DNA of 64,000 bases from Valencia hispanica (taxonomy: Eukaryota; Chordata; Actinopteri; Cyprinodontiformes; Valenciidae), in the NCBI GenBank assembly GCA_963556495.2, contig OY747715.1, positions 17,645,239 to 17,709,238 of the forward strand, in the 5' to 3' direction. The position numbers were made by a program, and so were the translations under genes. This document shows positions 12,393 through 23,599 of this stretch, piece by piece. The notes under the pieces were generated by a model. That model was not told the origin of the DNA and made no database searches. It saw only the letters and a list, made by a program, of their open reading frames with translations. Numbering within the stretch: the stretch's first letter is position 1; each line of letters starts with the position of its first letter.

Positions 12393-12872
12393 GAATGAAT
12401 ACCCAACAGTGAAGCCGTCTACAAGAAGGGGTAAATTAGACTTTTCTTCTTGAGGGTGCTTAGGTCCTTCAGTGTTTCTAGCAAGATGCTGCTGTTGTAA
12501 GGAATATCATCTCTTCTGCCATCATCTGTTGGGGTAGCAGCATCAGAGCTAGTGACTTAAAAAGACTAAACAAGCTAATAAAGAAAGTTGGTTCTGTTCT
12601 GGAGACTGCTGTGGAACCATTGGAGATGATTGTGCAAAACCTTTTCATAAAAAAAGAACATTACGAACAACCCTGAGAATCCTTTTCATAAGACTGTTAT
12701 ACAACAATAGAGTCTCCTAAATTAGAGACTTTTCAAAATAGCTGTAATACTGACTGCTACAGGTGAACCTTCCTGCACACAGCCAGTAGCATCAACAACA
12801 ACTCATTGAGGAAAATTGTATAATATAAATAGAAAAGAGATGAAAGGATGCCCACAAAAAATAAATAATAAT
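12393..12872 (+). pseudogene. Rex1-like LINE, 3' part
   Basis: The C-terminal end of the LINE that starts near 7.0 kb, separated from it by the L2-A insertion. Broken frames give SEAVYKKG at about 12,410 and CWGSSIRASDLKRLNKL around 12,530-12,570, then QRILFIRLLYNN-like remnants to about 12.8 kb. It is the same tract as the better copy at 63,236-63,734. The frames are heavily decayed. Confidence 0.75.
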
Positions 12873-13395
12873 AATTAATGTCTAAATGTGTTTCAAAGGT
12901 GGTTGGGGGTAATTAAGTGGGCTGCCAATTCTGAATTTTAAATTATTTTAGGCTACATTTGGGCTGCACCTAATTAGTACAATAACTATTTTTAAAGGAA
13001 GGACTTTTGACAACTTTGACAACTTTGACAACACTGTTTAATGTAAAAAATCTGTTAAAAGACATTTCAATATAAATTATTATGTAAATAACAAAATTAT
13101 AAACCATTTTACCCAACAAGATTTTTTTTTTTTGGGTAATTCATTCTTTGCCTTTGCTGTTTTGGCTTATTAATCTTTGCCTGATTCTTTATCCACATTG
13201 CATGAGACTTCAGGTGCACTGTAACGTGTGCTTCTTCCTAAAAGCATGTGAGCTACCAAACCCTCTGAGTGTTATATAATATAGCTGCCTTTCCCTCACA
13301 GAAGCAAAGAGAGAGGTGCCTTTCCAGTCTTTTAGTTCTTCTCCTCTTTACCCTCTGTCAGTGGATTGTTTTGTAGTTTTTCACTATAACCCATC

Positions 13396-13447
13396 TGTGT
13401 GTGTATGCGTGCGTGTGTGTGTGTGTGTGTGTGTGCGTGCGTGTGTT
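13396..13447. repeat. (GT)n microsatellite, imperfect
   Basis: About 50 bp of GT dinucleotides interrupted by GCGT and ATGC units. Confidence 0.95.
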
Positions 13448-14762
13448 GGAAGAGAGGGAGGGAGGGGAAAGAGATTGAGGAAGAGGGTGTGACAGGTAAC
13501 TGTATTTTAATCTATAATGCTTCACATGCACGTTAAATGTTTCCCTCTGATCTGGGATTAGAGACACCAAAACACTGGGTGGATAGCTTTTGACAGTTAC
13601 ACAGCTTAAAAGTGTTTTTCTTTATTTTCTAGTTTCAAGAGAAAGGTCTATCCATGCATTTTGTGTAACCGCTTTCACCTCTTCAGGAAAATGAAGAAAC
13701 TATATATATAAGTTTAATAAATTGAGCTAAATCATAAGTTATTGTTTTTTTCAACTGCATTAAATTCAGTGTTTTTATGTTGACAGCCAGCTAACATTCT
13801 GAATGAGTGATCCGGTAAAAGTTTTCATGTGGAAAATAATCACTCAAATGTATACAATACAATACAAAAATATAATAAGAATATTGATGACAGTAATTAT
13901 CTATTAATTTAGTTATGTTGAAATTTTCTCTGTCTAAATTAGTGTATTACATTCTTCAGATCAACAAGATTCAAAATTCACTCAGTGATTCTGAGTCACA
14001 CCCAAGGTATATTGAGTCATGTCTTTTCTTCAGGATATAAATTCTCAAGCAGCAGCCATATCAGTGACTCACATCTCCCAAGATTTCTTTTAGTTCTCTT
14101 CTTGCTTGCTCATTTTTTCTCTTTTCTTTAGCAGGTCACTTCCAACGATTTCCTCCTATCTCTTTTCCGATTACACTGTGGAGGACTCCATTGATTGTTT
14201 GGCCTGTGATTAATCTTACTCTTTTAACTTAAATGACTAATTGAAGAAAGTTTTAAAAAATGCTAGTGTGCAATATGGCTTATTACTTTACATGCCGTCC
14301 TTCAAAGTGACAAAAAATAAACGACTTCAGACTTGTGTTCTAAAGACTTGACTTGGACTCCTTGTCTTAGACTAAAGTCTTAGTAACATTTTTATTTCAT
14401 GTAATGAACAGAGAAAGGAAGCCAGTATGTGAGCACATCTTGTACATTTTTCTTTCTTTAATTAACCTGCCCAGCTGGATATTTATTTTTATTTTTGAGT
14501 ATGCGATTTTCAGAACCTTAGTGTTAATCCTCTGATGTTGTAAATTTGCTCTAATACACTCTCTTATTCTTTTTTTAATTATTTTTTTTTACTTTTGTGT
14601 GAATCTGCATGCTCACACTTACTTTTGTTTTGGTACTGTTCTACCTGAATTTCCCCACTGTGGGACAATGAAGAATATTTATATTCTATTAACTTTAATG
14701 AGAAACATTGTGGACTTTTCACATGAAGGCTTCTTAAGGCTCAGTTTATCATCACAACCCGA

Positions 14763-14905
14763 GTAGGGCTGGGCGATATGGCCTTAAATCAATGTCACAA
14801 TAAATTAAGCAATTTACCTCGATAACGATAAATGGACGACAGCTCTGCTTCTCACCCCTGCCATTTATTTGATCTGGAGATTGTACAAAGCTAAATATGG
14901 TCCAC
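14763..14905. repeat. Fragment of a GGGCTGGGCGATATGG-type DNA transposon
   Basis: Begins GGGCTGGGCGATATGGCC and continues with ACAATAAATT, TCGATAACGATAAATGG and similar tracts. This resembles the end of a very common teleost non-autonomous hAT-like repeat (recall). The other end was not found nearby. Confidence 0.5.
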
Positions 14906-15204
14906 AGTCACTGGTTTAAGATGTTTTCTCCATTCTTGAATCAAGAATTCAGCCACAGAAAAATCTCTCTCTCTCTCTGGTGATCTCAATTACGCAACAT
15001 TTGAAAATATTCCCGCATGTTTTTATGTCGCAACCAGAGGTGGGTAGAGTACGGAAAAATTGTTCTTGAGTAAAAGTAGTATTAATTACATACAAGAAAT
15101 TACTCAAGTAAGAGTAAAATAGTAATATGTAAAAAAGGCTGCTCAAGTAGCCTCCTTAGTAACTGATCAAAACATCAAACATCAAACAGACACAAATACA
15201 AAGT

Positions 15205-15551
15205 TGTACTGTTCCCACTACGTGTTGTATACGTCCAGTATGTTAACGCAGATAAACAGCAAGCCAAACTCGATTTTACGAGCCAGGATCAGAGCGCCTT
15301 GCTCCCTTTATTAATGATGACTCATGAAATTACGAGTGAAACTGCAACAACAGGGAGAAAAATAAAGAAAATGTTCACAATAAAGATACTAATAACTTAG
15401 TATGCACAGATAAAACAGTAGACTCCAACATCAGCATTAAACATAAACATTCCAATCCAATGACCTAGTGAGGTAAATAATTAGTATGTTAGATATAGAC
15501 TGATATTCCAGTTTATGCCACTAGATGGCGCTATTATCATGCTAACGCAAC
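15205..15551 (-). repeat. Candidate LTR at the 3' side of the BEL/Pao remnant
   Basis: On the minus strand the sequence starts TGTTGCGTTAGCATG and ends GGAACAGTACA (TG...CA), with an AATAAAGGG signal near 15,309-15,317 in the right place for an R region. It adjoins the truncated pol. No second copy was found upstream of gag, and no matching 5-bp flanks are visible, so it may belong to another element. Confidence 0.4.
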
Positions 15552-15559
15552 ATAACCAT

Positions 15560-17600
15560 TCAGCCAAGATAAAATGTCTCAGAAACAGAGCTAACAGCAG
15601 TAATTACAGCTGCTGCAATGGCCCAACTGGAGGCATCTGAGAAGATGCACAGCTCCGTGTAGGTAGACTTGGAGAGTGATGTTGACACATAGCAGCGTGG
15701 CACGTGAAGACTGCTCAGATCTTGTAGAGACATCTTCCATTTTTCCCATGATCCCATCTTGTCGCTAGGAAGAGGGGTGTCCCATTCTCGTGTGCTACTG
15801 GCTAATTCCCGTAGTAACAGACGGCCTTGAAGTGTCACAGGTGCTGCCAGTCCCAAAGGGTCAAAAATACTGTTAATGACAGACAGCATACCCCGACGTG
15901 TGTAAAGACTTGTCGGCTGTGGTTACTTTGAAAGTGAACGTGTTTCCGTTTATGTCCCAGGAATGACCAAGACTTCGTTGTGCTGGCAGGATTTCATCAT
16001 CCAGACTCATGTCTTTGATGTTTGTGGCCAGGTCTTCAGGCCCAAAGGCTTGCATTACTGCCACACTATTTGAGGCAATTTTGTGAAGCTTGAGATTGGA
16101 TTCAGACAGGGATGCACATGTTCGCTTAAATAGGTCAATTGCTGCAGACTCTGTGGAAAGAGAGATCAGCCCATCATCCACGTAGATGTGTCTTTCTACA
16201 AAATGCCTTGTGTCCCTTCCAAACTTTAACTCGCCTTTCTGAGCAGCTCTTCGGAGACAGTAGATAGCCACTGCGGGTGAATGGGGCATTTCCAAAGACG
16301 TGGACACGCATGCGGTATTCTTGCACTTCTTTATTCAGATCGTTCTCCTTGTGCCAAAGGAATCTCAGATGGTCTCTATGATCAGGGCTAACAAGAAATC
16401 CATAAAAATCTGCTGGATGTCCCCCATTATTGCGACAGCCTCCTTCCTGAACCGCAACAGTACACCAAGGAGAGTGTTGTTTAGGTCAGGACCTGTCAGC
16501 AACACAGAATTGAGGGAAACACCTTGCTGCTGAGCGCTCGAGTCGAACACAACACGTATCTGTCCAGGCTTCTGGGGATGATACACTCCGAAAATGGGTA
16601 GATTCCACATCTCTGTGCTCTCCTTGACTGGGGGTGCAATTTCAGCATGTTTGTTTTTCAAAAGTTTATCCATGAAGTCACAGAACTGCTCCTTCATTTC
16701 AGGATTCCTGTTAAGAGTTTTCCACAAGGAGTTGAGGCGGGAAGCTGCTTGAGCTTTGTTGTTATGGAGTGGGAGACGAGGAGACTTCAACGGCAGAGGT
16801 GCTACCCAGTTGTTCATTTCATCCTGATGGACTTTTTCCTCCATAATTCTCAGGAAGATCTGATCTGAACTGATCTGAAGGACATGGCACGCTTGTTGTC
16901 ACTCTGTGTATATTCAAAGACCTTGTTTCCGAGCTTGTCTTCGGGCGTTGTAGGTCTAGAACTGCACATGGGGTAACCATTCCTTTTCTCCCTGCTGTGG
17001 CACACGTTTTCTGTAATGGTGATGGCGTTATGGCAAGGAGTGAGGAGAGATGGTCGTCAATTGTGGAGGATGTGAGTTCGGAACGCACTTACAGTTGGTT
17101 TGTAAGCTTTGTCAATACACGCCTTTGTCAATACCTGCCTGGACCCAGCCCAAGTCCAGACGCTGAGCATAAGGTGCATCGTGTGGACCATTCACGTATC
17201 CTCTTACTTTGTGCACTCTGATTGCGTCACGACCAAAGAGGACTGTCATTTGAACATCAGGGTCCAGCTTTGGAATGTGTGGAGCGATATGTCTCAAGTG
17301 ACTGTGTGCAAGCGCTACTTCTGGTGTTGGTACTTCGTTTTGGTTGATAGCTATCTCACAGCATTCAATTAGCGGTGGCAGATTCAGACATAGTCCACCA
17401 TTGGCTGCTTCAACTTGGAATCCTACAGCCTCTCTTCCAACCATGCCTGAACATGTTCTCATTAGATATGGTGTTAGACTGCCTTTTATGCCAAAATGCT
17501 CAAAGAACTCTGGACAAGCTAGCGACCGTTTACTCTGGTCATCAAGTATAGCATATAGCTTGACAGAACGTTCTGGGTGGTTCTGAGGGAAGACTCGGAC
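15560..17600 (-). pseudogene. BEL/Pao retrotransposon protease and reverse transcriptase (broken)
   Basis: Minus-strand pieces in order. The protease region around 17.46-17.58 kb has the aspartic motif AILDDQS; 17,112-17,462 continues with IGRD-like LFGRDAIRVHKV and NGPHDAPYAQRLDLGW, typical of Pao. The RT N-terminus is at 16,365-16,844 (LPIFGVYHPQKPGQIRVVFD and GPDLNNTLLGVLLRFR). The RT core is at 15,873-16,307 with YVDDGL (catalytic pair). The RNase H start is at 15,560-15,889 (FDPLGLAAPVTLQGR and LCIFSDAS). Frames are shifted at least four times. The integrase is absent, so the element is 3'-truncated. Only description is given here; the copy is not functional. Confidence 0.88.
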
Positions 17601-18817
17601 TAAGCAGAATGGGCTGACTTGCCTTCACCACAGATCGCTGTGTTCCTTGTTGTCACTTCAGGTGGACTGCTGGCTTGTGGTTCTCTTTCAGAATCAAGTA
17701 AGGTGGGAGCATGAGTTGATGGAGGCAAATGTGTGGACTGCGGTGCATCAGGATGCATTGCGGAGGAGTATCTTTTGCTCTCACACTCATCACATTTAAG
17801 ATCTGTATGATAATTTTTTGCCACATGGGTTGGTGAGCAGCACTGGGAACAGCGTCTGTATTCCTTCAAAAGATTCTTCCTCTCTGACAAAGGTTTTGCT
17901 TTGAATGCTCTGCATTTAGCTAGTGGGTGTGTTTTCTTATGAATAGGGCAAAAACGTTTTTGGTCATTGTCCTCTGAGTTTGTCTCTGTAGCCGCAGCAA
18001 CTTCAGTCTTATGGACTGATACAGATGCTCTGTGTGTACTGGGTTTGAATGAAACTCTCTCACCTTTACTATATGGTTGGCTGCTGTATGGTACAGTGAA
18101 GCTTGGGTCATTTCTGGCTTGAGCCTACTCGTAGATGAAGTCCACGAAAAAGGAAAAGGGCGGAAACATCACTCTATGTTCTTTTTTATACCGTGAACCA
18201 GTTAGAAGCCACTTTTCTTGTAATCCTAGGGGCAGTTTTTCCACTATAGGTTTTATACAGCGAGGAGTATCTAGATAAGCAAGCCCAGGGAGGTAGTTTT
18301 CATTTTTGGCTGCCAGTAATTCCATTAGAAGATCACTGAGCTCTCTCAACTTTGTGTTGTCCCTAGCTGAAAGACGTGGGAAGCTTTCCAGCCTACCAAA
18401 TAGGGCATTTTCTACAACTTCTGGTGTAGCATAGCACTCTGCAAGTCTATCCCATGATGTTTGAAGTGCAGCTTTTGGATTAGTAGCATAGGCAGCTCGA
18501 ATCCTTTTGACGTGCTCTGAAGAGTCTTTGCCCAGCCATTTTACCAGAAGATCTAATTCTTCGCTGTACGTAAGGTTTAGGTCTCCTAAAGCATTTAGAA
18601 ATGATGACTGCCATGATCTGTAATTTTCAGGAGTATTGTCAAACTTAAAAAGGCCAGTAGTTACCAATTCTCTTTGAGGTAGGAATTTGGCAAAGTCGAC
18701 CATAGGAGGTGGCTCAGCATGGGGAGAAGTGTATGCGTAGATGTGGGGTCTCTGGTGTTTAAGGATATATTCTTGGGCTGAGGTTATCATTACTAGAGCT
18801 TGATTAATTGGTACCAT
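17600..18817 (-). pseudogene. BEL/Pao gag with zinc-knuckle region (broken)
   Basis: ATG at 18,815-18,817. A 230-codon frame (18,125-18,817) has the Pao capsid-type motif FKFDNTPENYRSWQSSF and the downstream ...EVVENALFGRLESFPRLS block. After a stop near 18,125 other frames give KKTHPLAKCRAFKAKPLSER and then CSQCCSPTHVAKNYHTDLKC (17,780-17,870), the degenerate Cys/His knuckles found between gag and protease in Pao elements. The product would package the element RNA in the cytoplasm; this copy is interrupted. It lies head-to-tail with the protease/RT pieces at 15,560-17,600. Confidence 0.85.
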
Positions 18818-19350
18818 GAGTTTTTCTGTGACATTGTTGTTGTATTTTTATATCTATTTTTGTGTGATGTGGTTGTGTAATTCTTAGTTCACAATGTTTG
18901 GTTTGTTTTGTCGATGTTCCTTTTTCGTGTTTTGTTTTTTCCGTCTCTCTGCCGTCCTGTGGGTATGGAGGCAGACTTCAATGTCTTCCTGTGTTTTCTT
19001 TGTTCCCCTTCCTCTCTTGTATTTTCAACTCACCCTCTCTCTTGACTTTTTGTTACCTACCTCTCTTCTTCATCTTCCTTCTTTCTTCTCCTTAATTTTC
19101 CGTCTCCGTGTCCATAACATCAGGAAATAAAAACCCCAACAATTCATAATAAAGATTTTTCACACATATATCAAGTGGAGGACTATAGCAAAAGCTGGAC
19201 TGCTCCGCTTGTGAAAGTAAATCTGTTGGGCTTCTACTTGGTACTCAGACACCAATTCTGAGCTCCACACTGCCAAACAGGACACGTAAAAAAAAAGGAA
19301 AAAAAAGAACAAAGTAAAATGCTTTCAGTGGCAGTTTAGTGTTTACCATA
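18818..19350 (-). other. Untranslated leader of the BEL/Pao remnant
   Basis: Purine-rich (on the minus strand) non-coding sequence between gag and the hAT-like end. It includes a TTGGTGTCTGAGTACCAA imperfect palindrome near 19,240 that may be the primer-binding area. No upstream LTR was recognised. Confidence 0.35.
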
Positions 19351-19774
19351 TATTCAGTTCATCTCTGAAACTCAGAATTAACATTAGAGCAACACAGTTT
19401 GTGTACAAACAAGAGGTCTCACTTTAATATTAATTGTAGGTTTGCATGCTTGTCTGATGCCTTTTTGGTCAAAACAAATTTACTTTGACTCAGTGAAATT
19501 GCTCACTGTAGGTAGGCTATCTAGATTTTTTTATTTAGTAAGAGTAGCAATACTTCAAAATAATTACTTTTACCTAAGTAAAAGTTAAAAGTATGATGCA
19601 GTAAAATTACTCAAGTAAATGTAGGCTAATTGAGACTAGTTACTACCCACCTGTCATCATGACAACAGAAAAACAGTTATTCTACCAATAAAGGTATTTG
19701 GTTCCACTTGCATCCTTTGTGCGATCAGATAAAAGGCCTCTCTAAACCAAGCTCCCGGGTTAAATTTCAATGCC

Positions 19775-20096
19775 TGTCACGTGGGTGTGTGGAGAATGGA
19801 CCCAAACGCACTCGCTGCAGGAAGGTGCAGGATGTTTATTATTGTGAAGTCCTGGTGATGATGGTAGGAACTGAGACACTGGACATCGGGCAGGGAAGGA
19901 AGACAGCAGGAAGACGACACACCATGGGGATTGACAATTGCTACTGAAGGAGGACTACTAGGAGGAAGGAGGAAGGATGATCCGGCCGGGAGTGAAAGGA
20001 AGTGAGGGGTCTTAAAGGCAGGAGGTGAGTAGGATCAGGTGTGGATGAGGAGACAGACAGGTGAAGACAATCAGGCGGGAATAGGGCAGCGTGACA
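19775..20096 (-). repeat. Solo LTR with 5-bp target duplication
   Basis: A 322-bp sequence that starts TGTCACG and ends CGTGACA (TG...CA), flanked by ATGCC on both sides (19,770-19,774 and 20,097-20,101). On the minus strand it has a TTTAAGACCCC promoter-like block and AATAAACATCC about 60 bp before its end. Coding sequence is absent, as expected for a recombined (solo) LTR. The family (Gypsy-like or other) cannot be fixed from the LTR alone. Confidence 0.82.
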
Positions 20097-20101
20097 ATGC
20101 C

Positions 20102-21057
20102 AGCCCACCTCTGCTGAGCAGTTAGTGAAATTGGTGATTTATTGATTTCCGCCAGGAGGTAATGTTTTCGTGCCCGACTGTCTTTGTTTGTCTATTAGCA
20201 AGATAACTCAAAAAGTTATGTAGAGATTACAGTGATATTTTCAGGAAATGTTCACAATGGGACCAGGAACAACTGATTAAATTTTGGGGTTGATCTGACC
20301 AGAAACGCATATCTACCAACCAACCAGTGGTCCTATTGCGGCCTCCTCTCCCGTCTCAGATAGCTCACAAACGGCTGAGCTTGTGCAGGAGCCCAGCAAC
20401 AGTTGGACCATATGCACAGCAAATTAATCACACATGCGTGAATCTCCCTTCTCTGCTGGAAGAGCACAGGAACAGCAAGAACATCGCCATGCGTCTCATT
20501 AAAAGACATTTTATTGGAAAAGTACCAAAGGTTATAATTAGATTACAACGTGGGGGTGGGGGATGGGGGGGGGGGGTGACTGGCTCTGGCAGAGGTCTGC
20601 ACTCTCTGAGTGCTTTTCTAGTTTATTTTAGACAGATAATTTTTTACATTCACATCTAAACGCGGGTAGGACCAGCCAGCTGCGAGGATGCGCAATTTAT
20701 TAGCATTCTGTGATTTATTAGAATTCTGGATTCAGTGGGGTAAATATCTGCTCTCTGGACCTGGATGGGCGGGCGGAGCTGCAGTGCACGGACTTGGCAG
20801 CCTGCTGGGAGCGCTCTGGGAAGGAGAGAGCAGCCCACTGCAGCACCTCTGCTCAGTGAGAAGATTAACAAGGATACGTGGTTTATGTGAGAGTCTCCAA
20901 AGGTCTCAAAAAACACTTTTAAAAGTAACTTGATTTTTCGCTAGTCACTTTTTTGAAAAAGAGTCGCTAGGCTGGTCTAAAAACTTGTTAAAAGACAAAT
21001 TTGCAACGTTGGCAACACTATTCCCTCCTTGTTACAGACTGGATGGGATGGAGTCAC
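20102..21057. other. Intergenic sequence with GC-richer patches, no gene recognised
   Basis: Includes a G-rich run at about 20,550-20,577 and a CTAGTCACTTTTT / GCAACGTTGGCAACACT stretch at 20,940-21,020 that resembles termini of fish DNA transposons. Open frames at 20.3-20.9 kb lack recognisable domains. Confidence 0.4.
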
Positions 21058-21372
21058 ATCAAGTCAAGTCAAATCAAATCAAACTTTATTTATATAGTGC
21101 TTCTCATACAAGAAGTTGCATCACAAAGTGCTTTACAGATTAAAATGACCCCACATAAAACCACCTTCCCTTCCCTCCCCCACAGATTTAAAAGCATGTT
21201 CACAGTTATACCCCCCTCACCCCAACCCAACTCCCATGCACACACACAGTTAAAAGCAAAAGTAAAAAAGGACATTGGGCCGAGTGCAGATGAACCATGC
21301 AAGGAAATGCCATCAGAGGAGCCATCTGCCCCGGCAGCAGTAGATCAACAGCAGCAGCCAAGGCGCTGACAC
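21058..21372 (-). repeat. L2-C type LINE 3' end remnant
   Basis: AATCAAATCAAACTTTATTT, then ATATAGTGCTT and CTTTACAGATTAAAATGACC, match the start of the L2-C copy at 33,119-33,250 (AATAAATCAAACTT, then AAAGCGCTTTTC, AGATTAAAAATGACC and CACAGATTTAAAAGCATG). Read on the minus strand this is the 3' UTR and tail. No coding part remains. Confidence 0.7.
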
Positions 21373-21439
21373 AGGGCACCCAGTGGACTGTACTAATCAT
21401 GTGACTCCACCCCATTCTGTCTGTAAGGTAGTACAGTCA

Positions 21440-21577
21440 GCATCTTAAAGGGGCATGAGCATCGGCAAACTAAAACACACTCTTTTTCTTTTTTTAAATA
21501 CCGAATATACCAACATGGGCAAAATGATTGGTTACAGTCACAAATGTCAGTTTCGGTAAATTTTCACCCAGCCCTAA
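21440..21577. repeat. Possible distal end of a CAGCCCT-type DNA repeat
   Basis: CAGTTTCGGTAAATTTTCACCCAGCCCTAAAC resembles, in reverse complement, the TAGGGCTGGGTGAAAATTTACCG ends of fish hAT-like repeats. Only one end is visible. Confidence 0.35.
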
Positions 21578-21606
21578 ACCCAAGTAATAAGAGTAAATAT
21601 ACATTT

Positions 21607-22150
21607 TTAAGTGGAGTTTTAGGCTATGTGCACACGTGGCCGGGTTTAAAAAAAAAACAAATATTTTCACCACCTCGTTTAAAAAAAAATCTCCATCCAC
21701 ACCTAACCCCATAAGTATGTTGTTAGCACATTCATAGACATGCCAAACCTGTAGGGGGCAGTAGTTCCCCCAAATCCTATCCACTCAGAGTAACTTTCTA
21801 TGTTCTAACTTCTACATAGAGCAGTAATTAAGCTTGTAAAAACAAGCAAGCAAAAAGCGCTTGGACAATCAATGATGCCAACACATCTCTGAGGGCATAA
21901 ATGCTGTTTCTGAGTGTAAACACAGATAGCACAAGTGATGTCGGAGCATTTTTGTCGCGGAAAGTGACGTTGCGGAGCTGAAAACTCTGGTTATTTCTGT
22001 CCACACGCAAACACTTAAAACGGAGAAAACACAAATCTCCGCTTTGGCCGGAGTTTTTAGAAATAATCGTTTTCTGTGATAAAAACAGGGTTTTCATGTA
22101 AATGAGAGGCCAAACCGCAGGGAAATATCTGCGTTTTTCCTTCGTGTAAA
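21607..22150. repeat. CpG-bearing non-autonomous DNA repeat
   Basis: GGCTATGTGCACACGTGGCCGGGTTT at the left, and to the right GCGGAGCTGAAAACTC, CCACACGCAAACACTTAAAACGGAG, CTCCGCTTTGGCCGGAG and GGTTTTCATGTAAATGAGAGGCC. This vocabulary is that of an abundant teleost hAT-like repeat (recall). It ends near 22,150 (CTGCGTTTTTCC). No ORF is supported. Confidence 0.5.
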
Positions 22151-23599
22151 TTAGTAAGGATGTATCATGTATCTAAAGTTCAAACACCATGCCAGAAACT
22201 AATTGTACTGCCTATTTAAGTTCAGTCTTATTAATTAATTAATTAATTTATGCAACAGAGATGTTTTTCCTCATACACTTGCAGAGCCAGCAACGTGTCA
22301 GACTAAATTTAAAAAGTACATACTTTAAGTCTCAGCTGAATGTTGTAGAACATTAGGAATTAGATAATCATCGTTGAAACAGCCATTGGCAGGATTTGGC
22401 AAGCCGGTGAAAAGACTGGTTAGTGGTAGGAAAAGGTATGGAAAGAGGACTCTTCACACAAACATATTTTCCTTTCCTCAAGCTCTCTTCAAAAAACAAA
22501 GATTATATTTTTTGCCATCCTTTCATGAAATTGCCATTCATAATTAATTCCAATGTTATTCATCTTCTCATCTTGTCTGTATTTTAAAGGTGACTCGTAC
22601 AGTGGAGTTGACATTTTCGCAGGACGAGTTGACTTTTGCAAAGACAGGAAACAGGTAAAGGGGAAAGAACCCAAACTGAGTGACAAGTGCATTTGAGCTG
22701 AGAGGAAGTGGAATTGTGTTGGGAAGTGAAAGAGTGCACAAGGTCTATGGGGAGAGTGAGAATCAGAAAGGTAAAATAGGGAGGACAAGAATAGAGAAAA
22801 TAAAGATTGAATGGAAGGAAAAGGAATGAAAATCATAGTAAGGAAAATAAACTATGAGGAAGCTGTCTGTAACTTGTGGAGAGGACTGAGCTAAAATGTG
22901 AAGGAAAGAAACAAAAAACTAATACAATGTCTTGTGTTTTGTCTGTCCAGAGGATACACAGAATAACTCCTTTAGCAGTTTCTCCTACCACTTCCAATGT
23001 ACCTTCCCTGTCACATATTTAATTATCCCTACAACCTACAATCGTTCTCATCTCCTCCCTTGCCTCTGTGCAACATTGTTTCAATTTGAACTTTCTCCAT
23101 TTACCCCATTTATGACTTTGCTCAACATCAATTCTTGTTTTTGAAAGTCAATCTATAAAAAACAAACTTTTTTTTCAGAGCACCACCTTGAAGTATTGTA
23201 TCTTTTATATATCAAGCCTTCTGCATATAGTCAAACTGTGTGCACCGTTATCCACTCACCTGTAACCTACTGTTCCGTTCTTGTGTTTAACTAAATATTT
23301 ACCTCAACCAAATCTTTGTTTTTGCAGAAAATCCACTACCACTAAGTCAGCACCTCAGTATTACCGTAGTTTTCTTCAACTTACATGTCAACTGAAGTCT
23401 GCCCTAATTTCAACTCTTTGTCCATTGGTAATGCTCATTACCACTTCTTCCAATTTACGCCAACGTTTCACTTACTCATGATGACTCTGAATTACAACCA
23501 ACCTTGAGACACACAGTATGTATTGACAATATTCAACATCGTTCAGTTTCCAACTTCAGTGACCGTCAGACACTTTGCATCTACTACACTGTTCATATA
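22151..23599. other. No recognisable feature
   Basis: AT-rich sequence with a short (ATTA)n tract near 22,232. Open frames at 22.5-22.8 and 22.9-23.5 kb carry no recognised domain. Confidence 0.4.

Larger units (their letters stand above)
12873..15034. other. Intergenic sequence with small repeats, no gene recognised
   Basis: Contains a threefold GACAACTTT run near 13,010-13,035, the (GT)n at 13,396, a TTTCCCCACTGTGGGACAAT motif near 14,652 that resembles LINE 3' ends, and the hAT-like fragment at 14,763. No protein-like ORF was recognised. Confidence 0.4.
15035..19653. mobile_element. hAT-like non-autonomous repeat enclosing a BEL/Pao remnant
   Basis: The left end CAGAGGTGGGTAGAG at 15,035 and the right end CTACCCACCTG at 19,643-19,653 form inverted termini. 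Both are followed inward by repeated ACTCAAGTAAAAGT-type tracts (15,060-15,125 and 19,540-19,625). This is the signature of a common fish hAT-like repeat. No matching 8-bp flanks were seen (GTCGCAAC against TCATCATG), so the target duplication has decayed or the ends belong to different copies. The BEL/Pao material fills about 15.2-19.3 kb. Confidence 0.65.

Noticed and set aside
18894..19130. Phe/Leu/Ser-rich ORF as a membrane protein
   Set aside because: It is the complement of the purine-rich leader of the BEL/Pao remnant.
20327..20933. ORFs of 81-110 codons near the G-rich run
   Set aside because: No domain or exon signals; the frames arise from locally GC-rich sequence.
21001..21369. 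122-codon ORF as a protein gene
   Set aside because: It overlaps the 3' tail of an L2-C type repeat and shows no domain.
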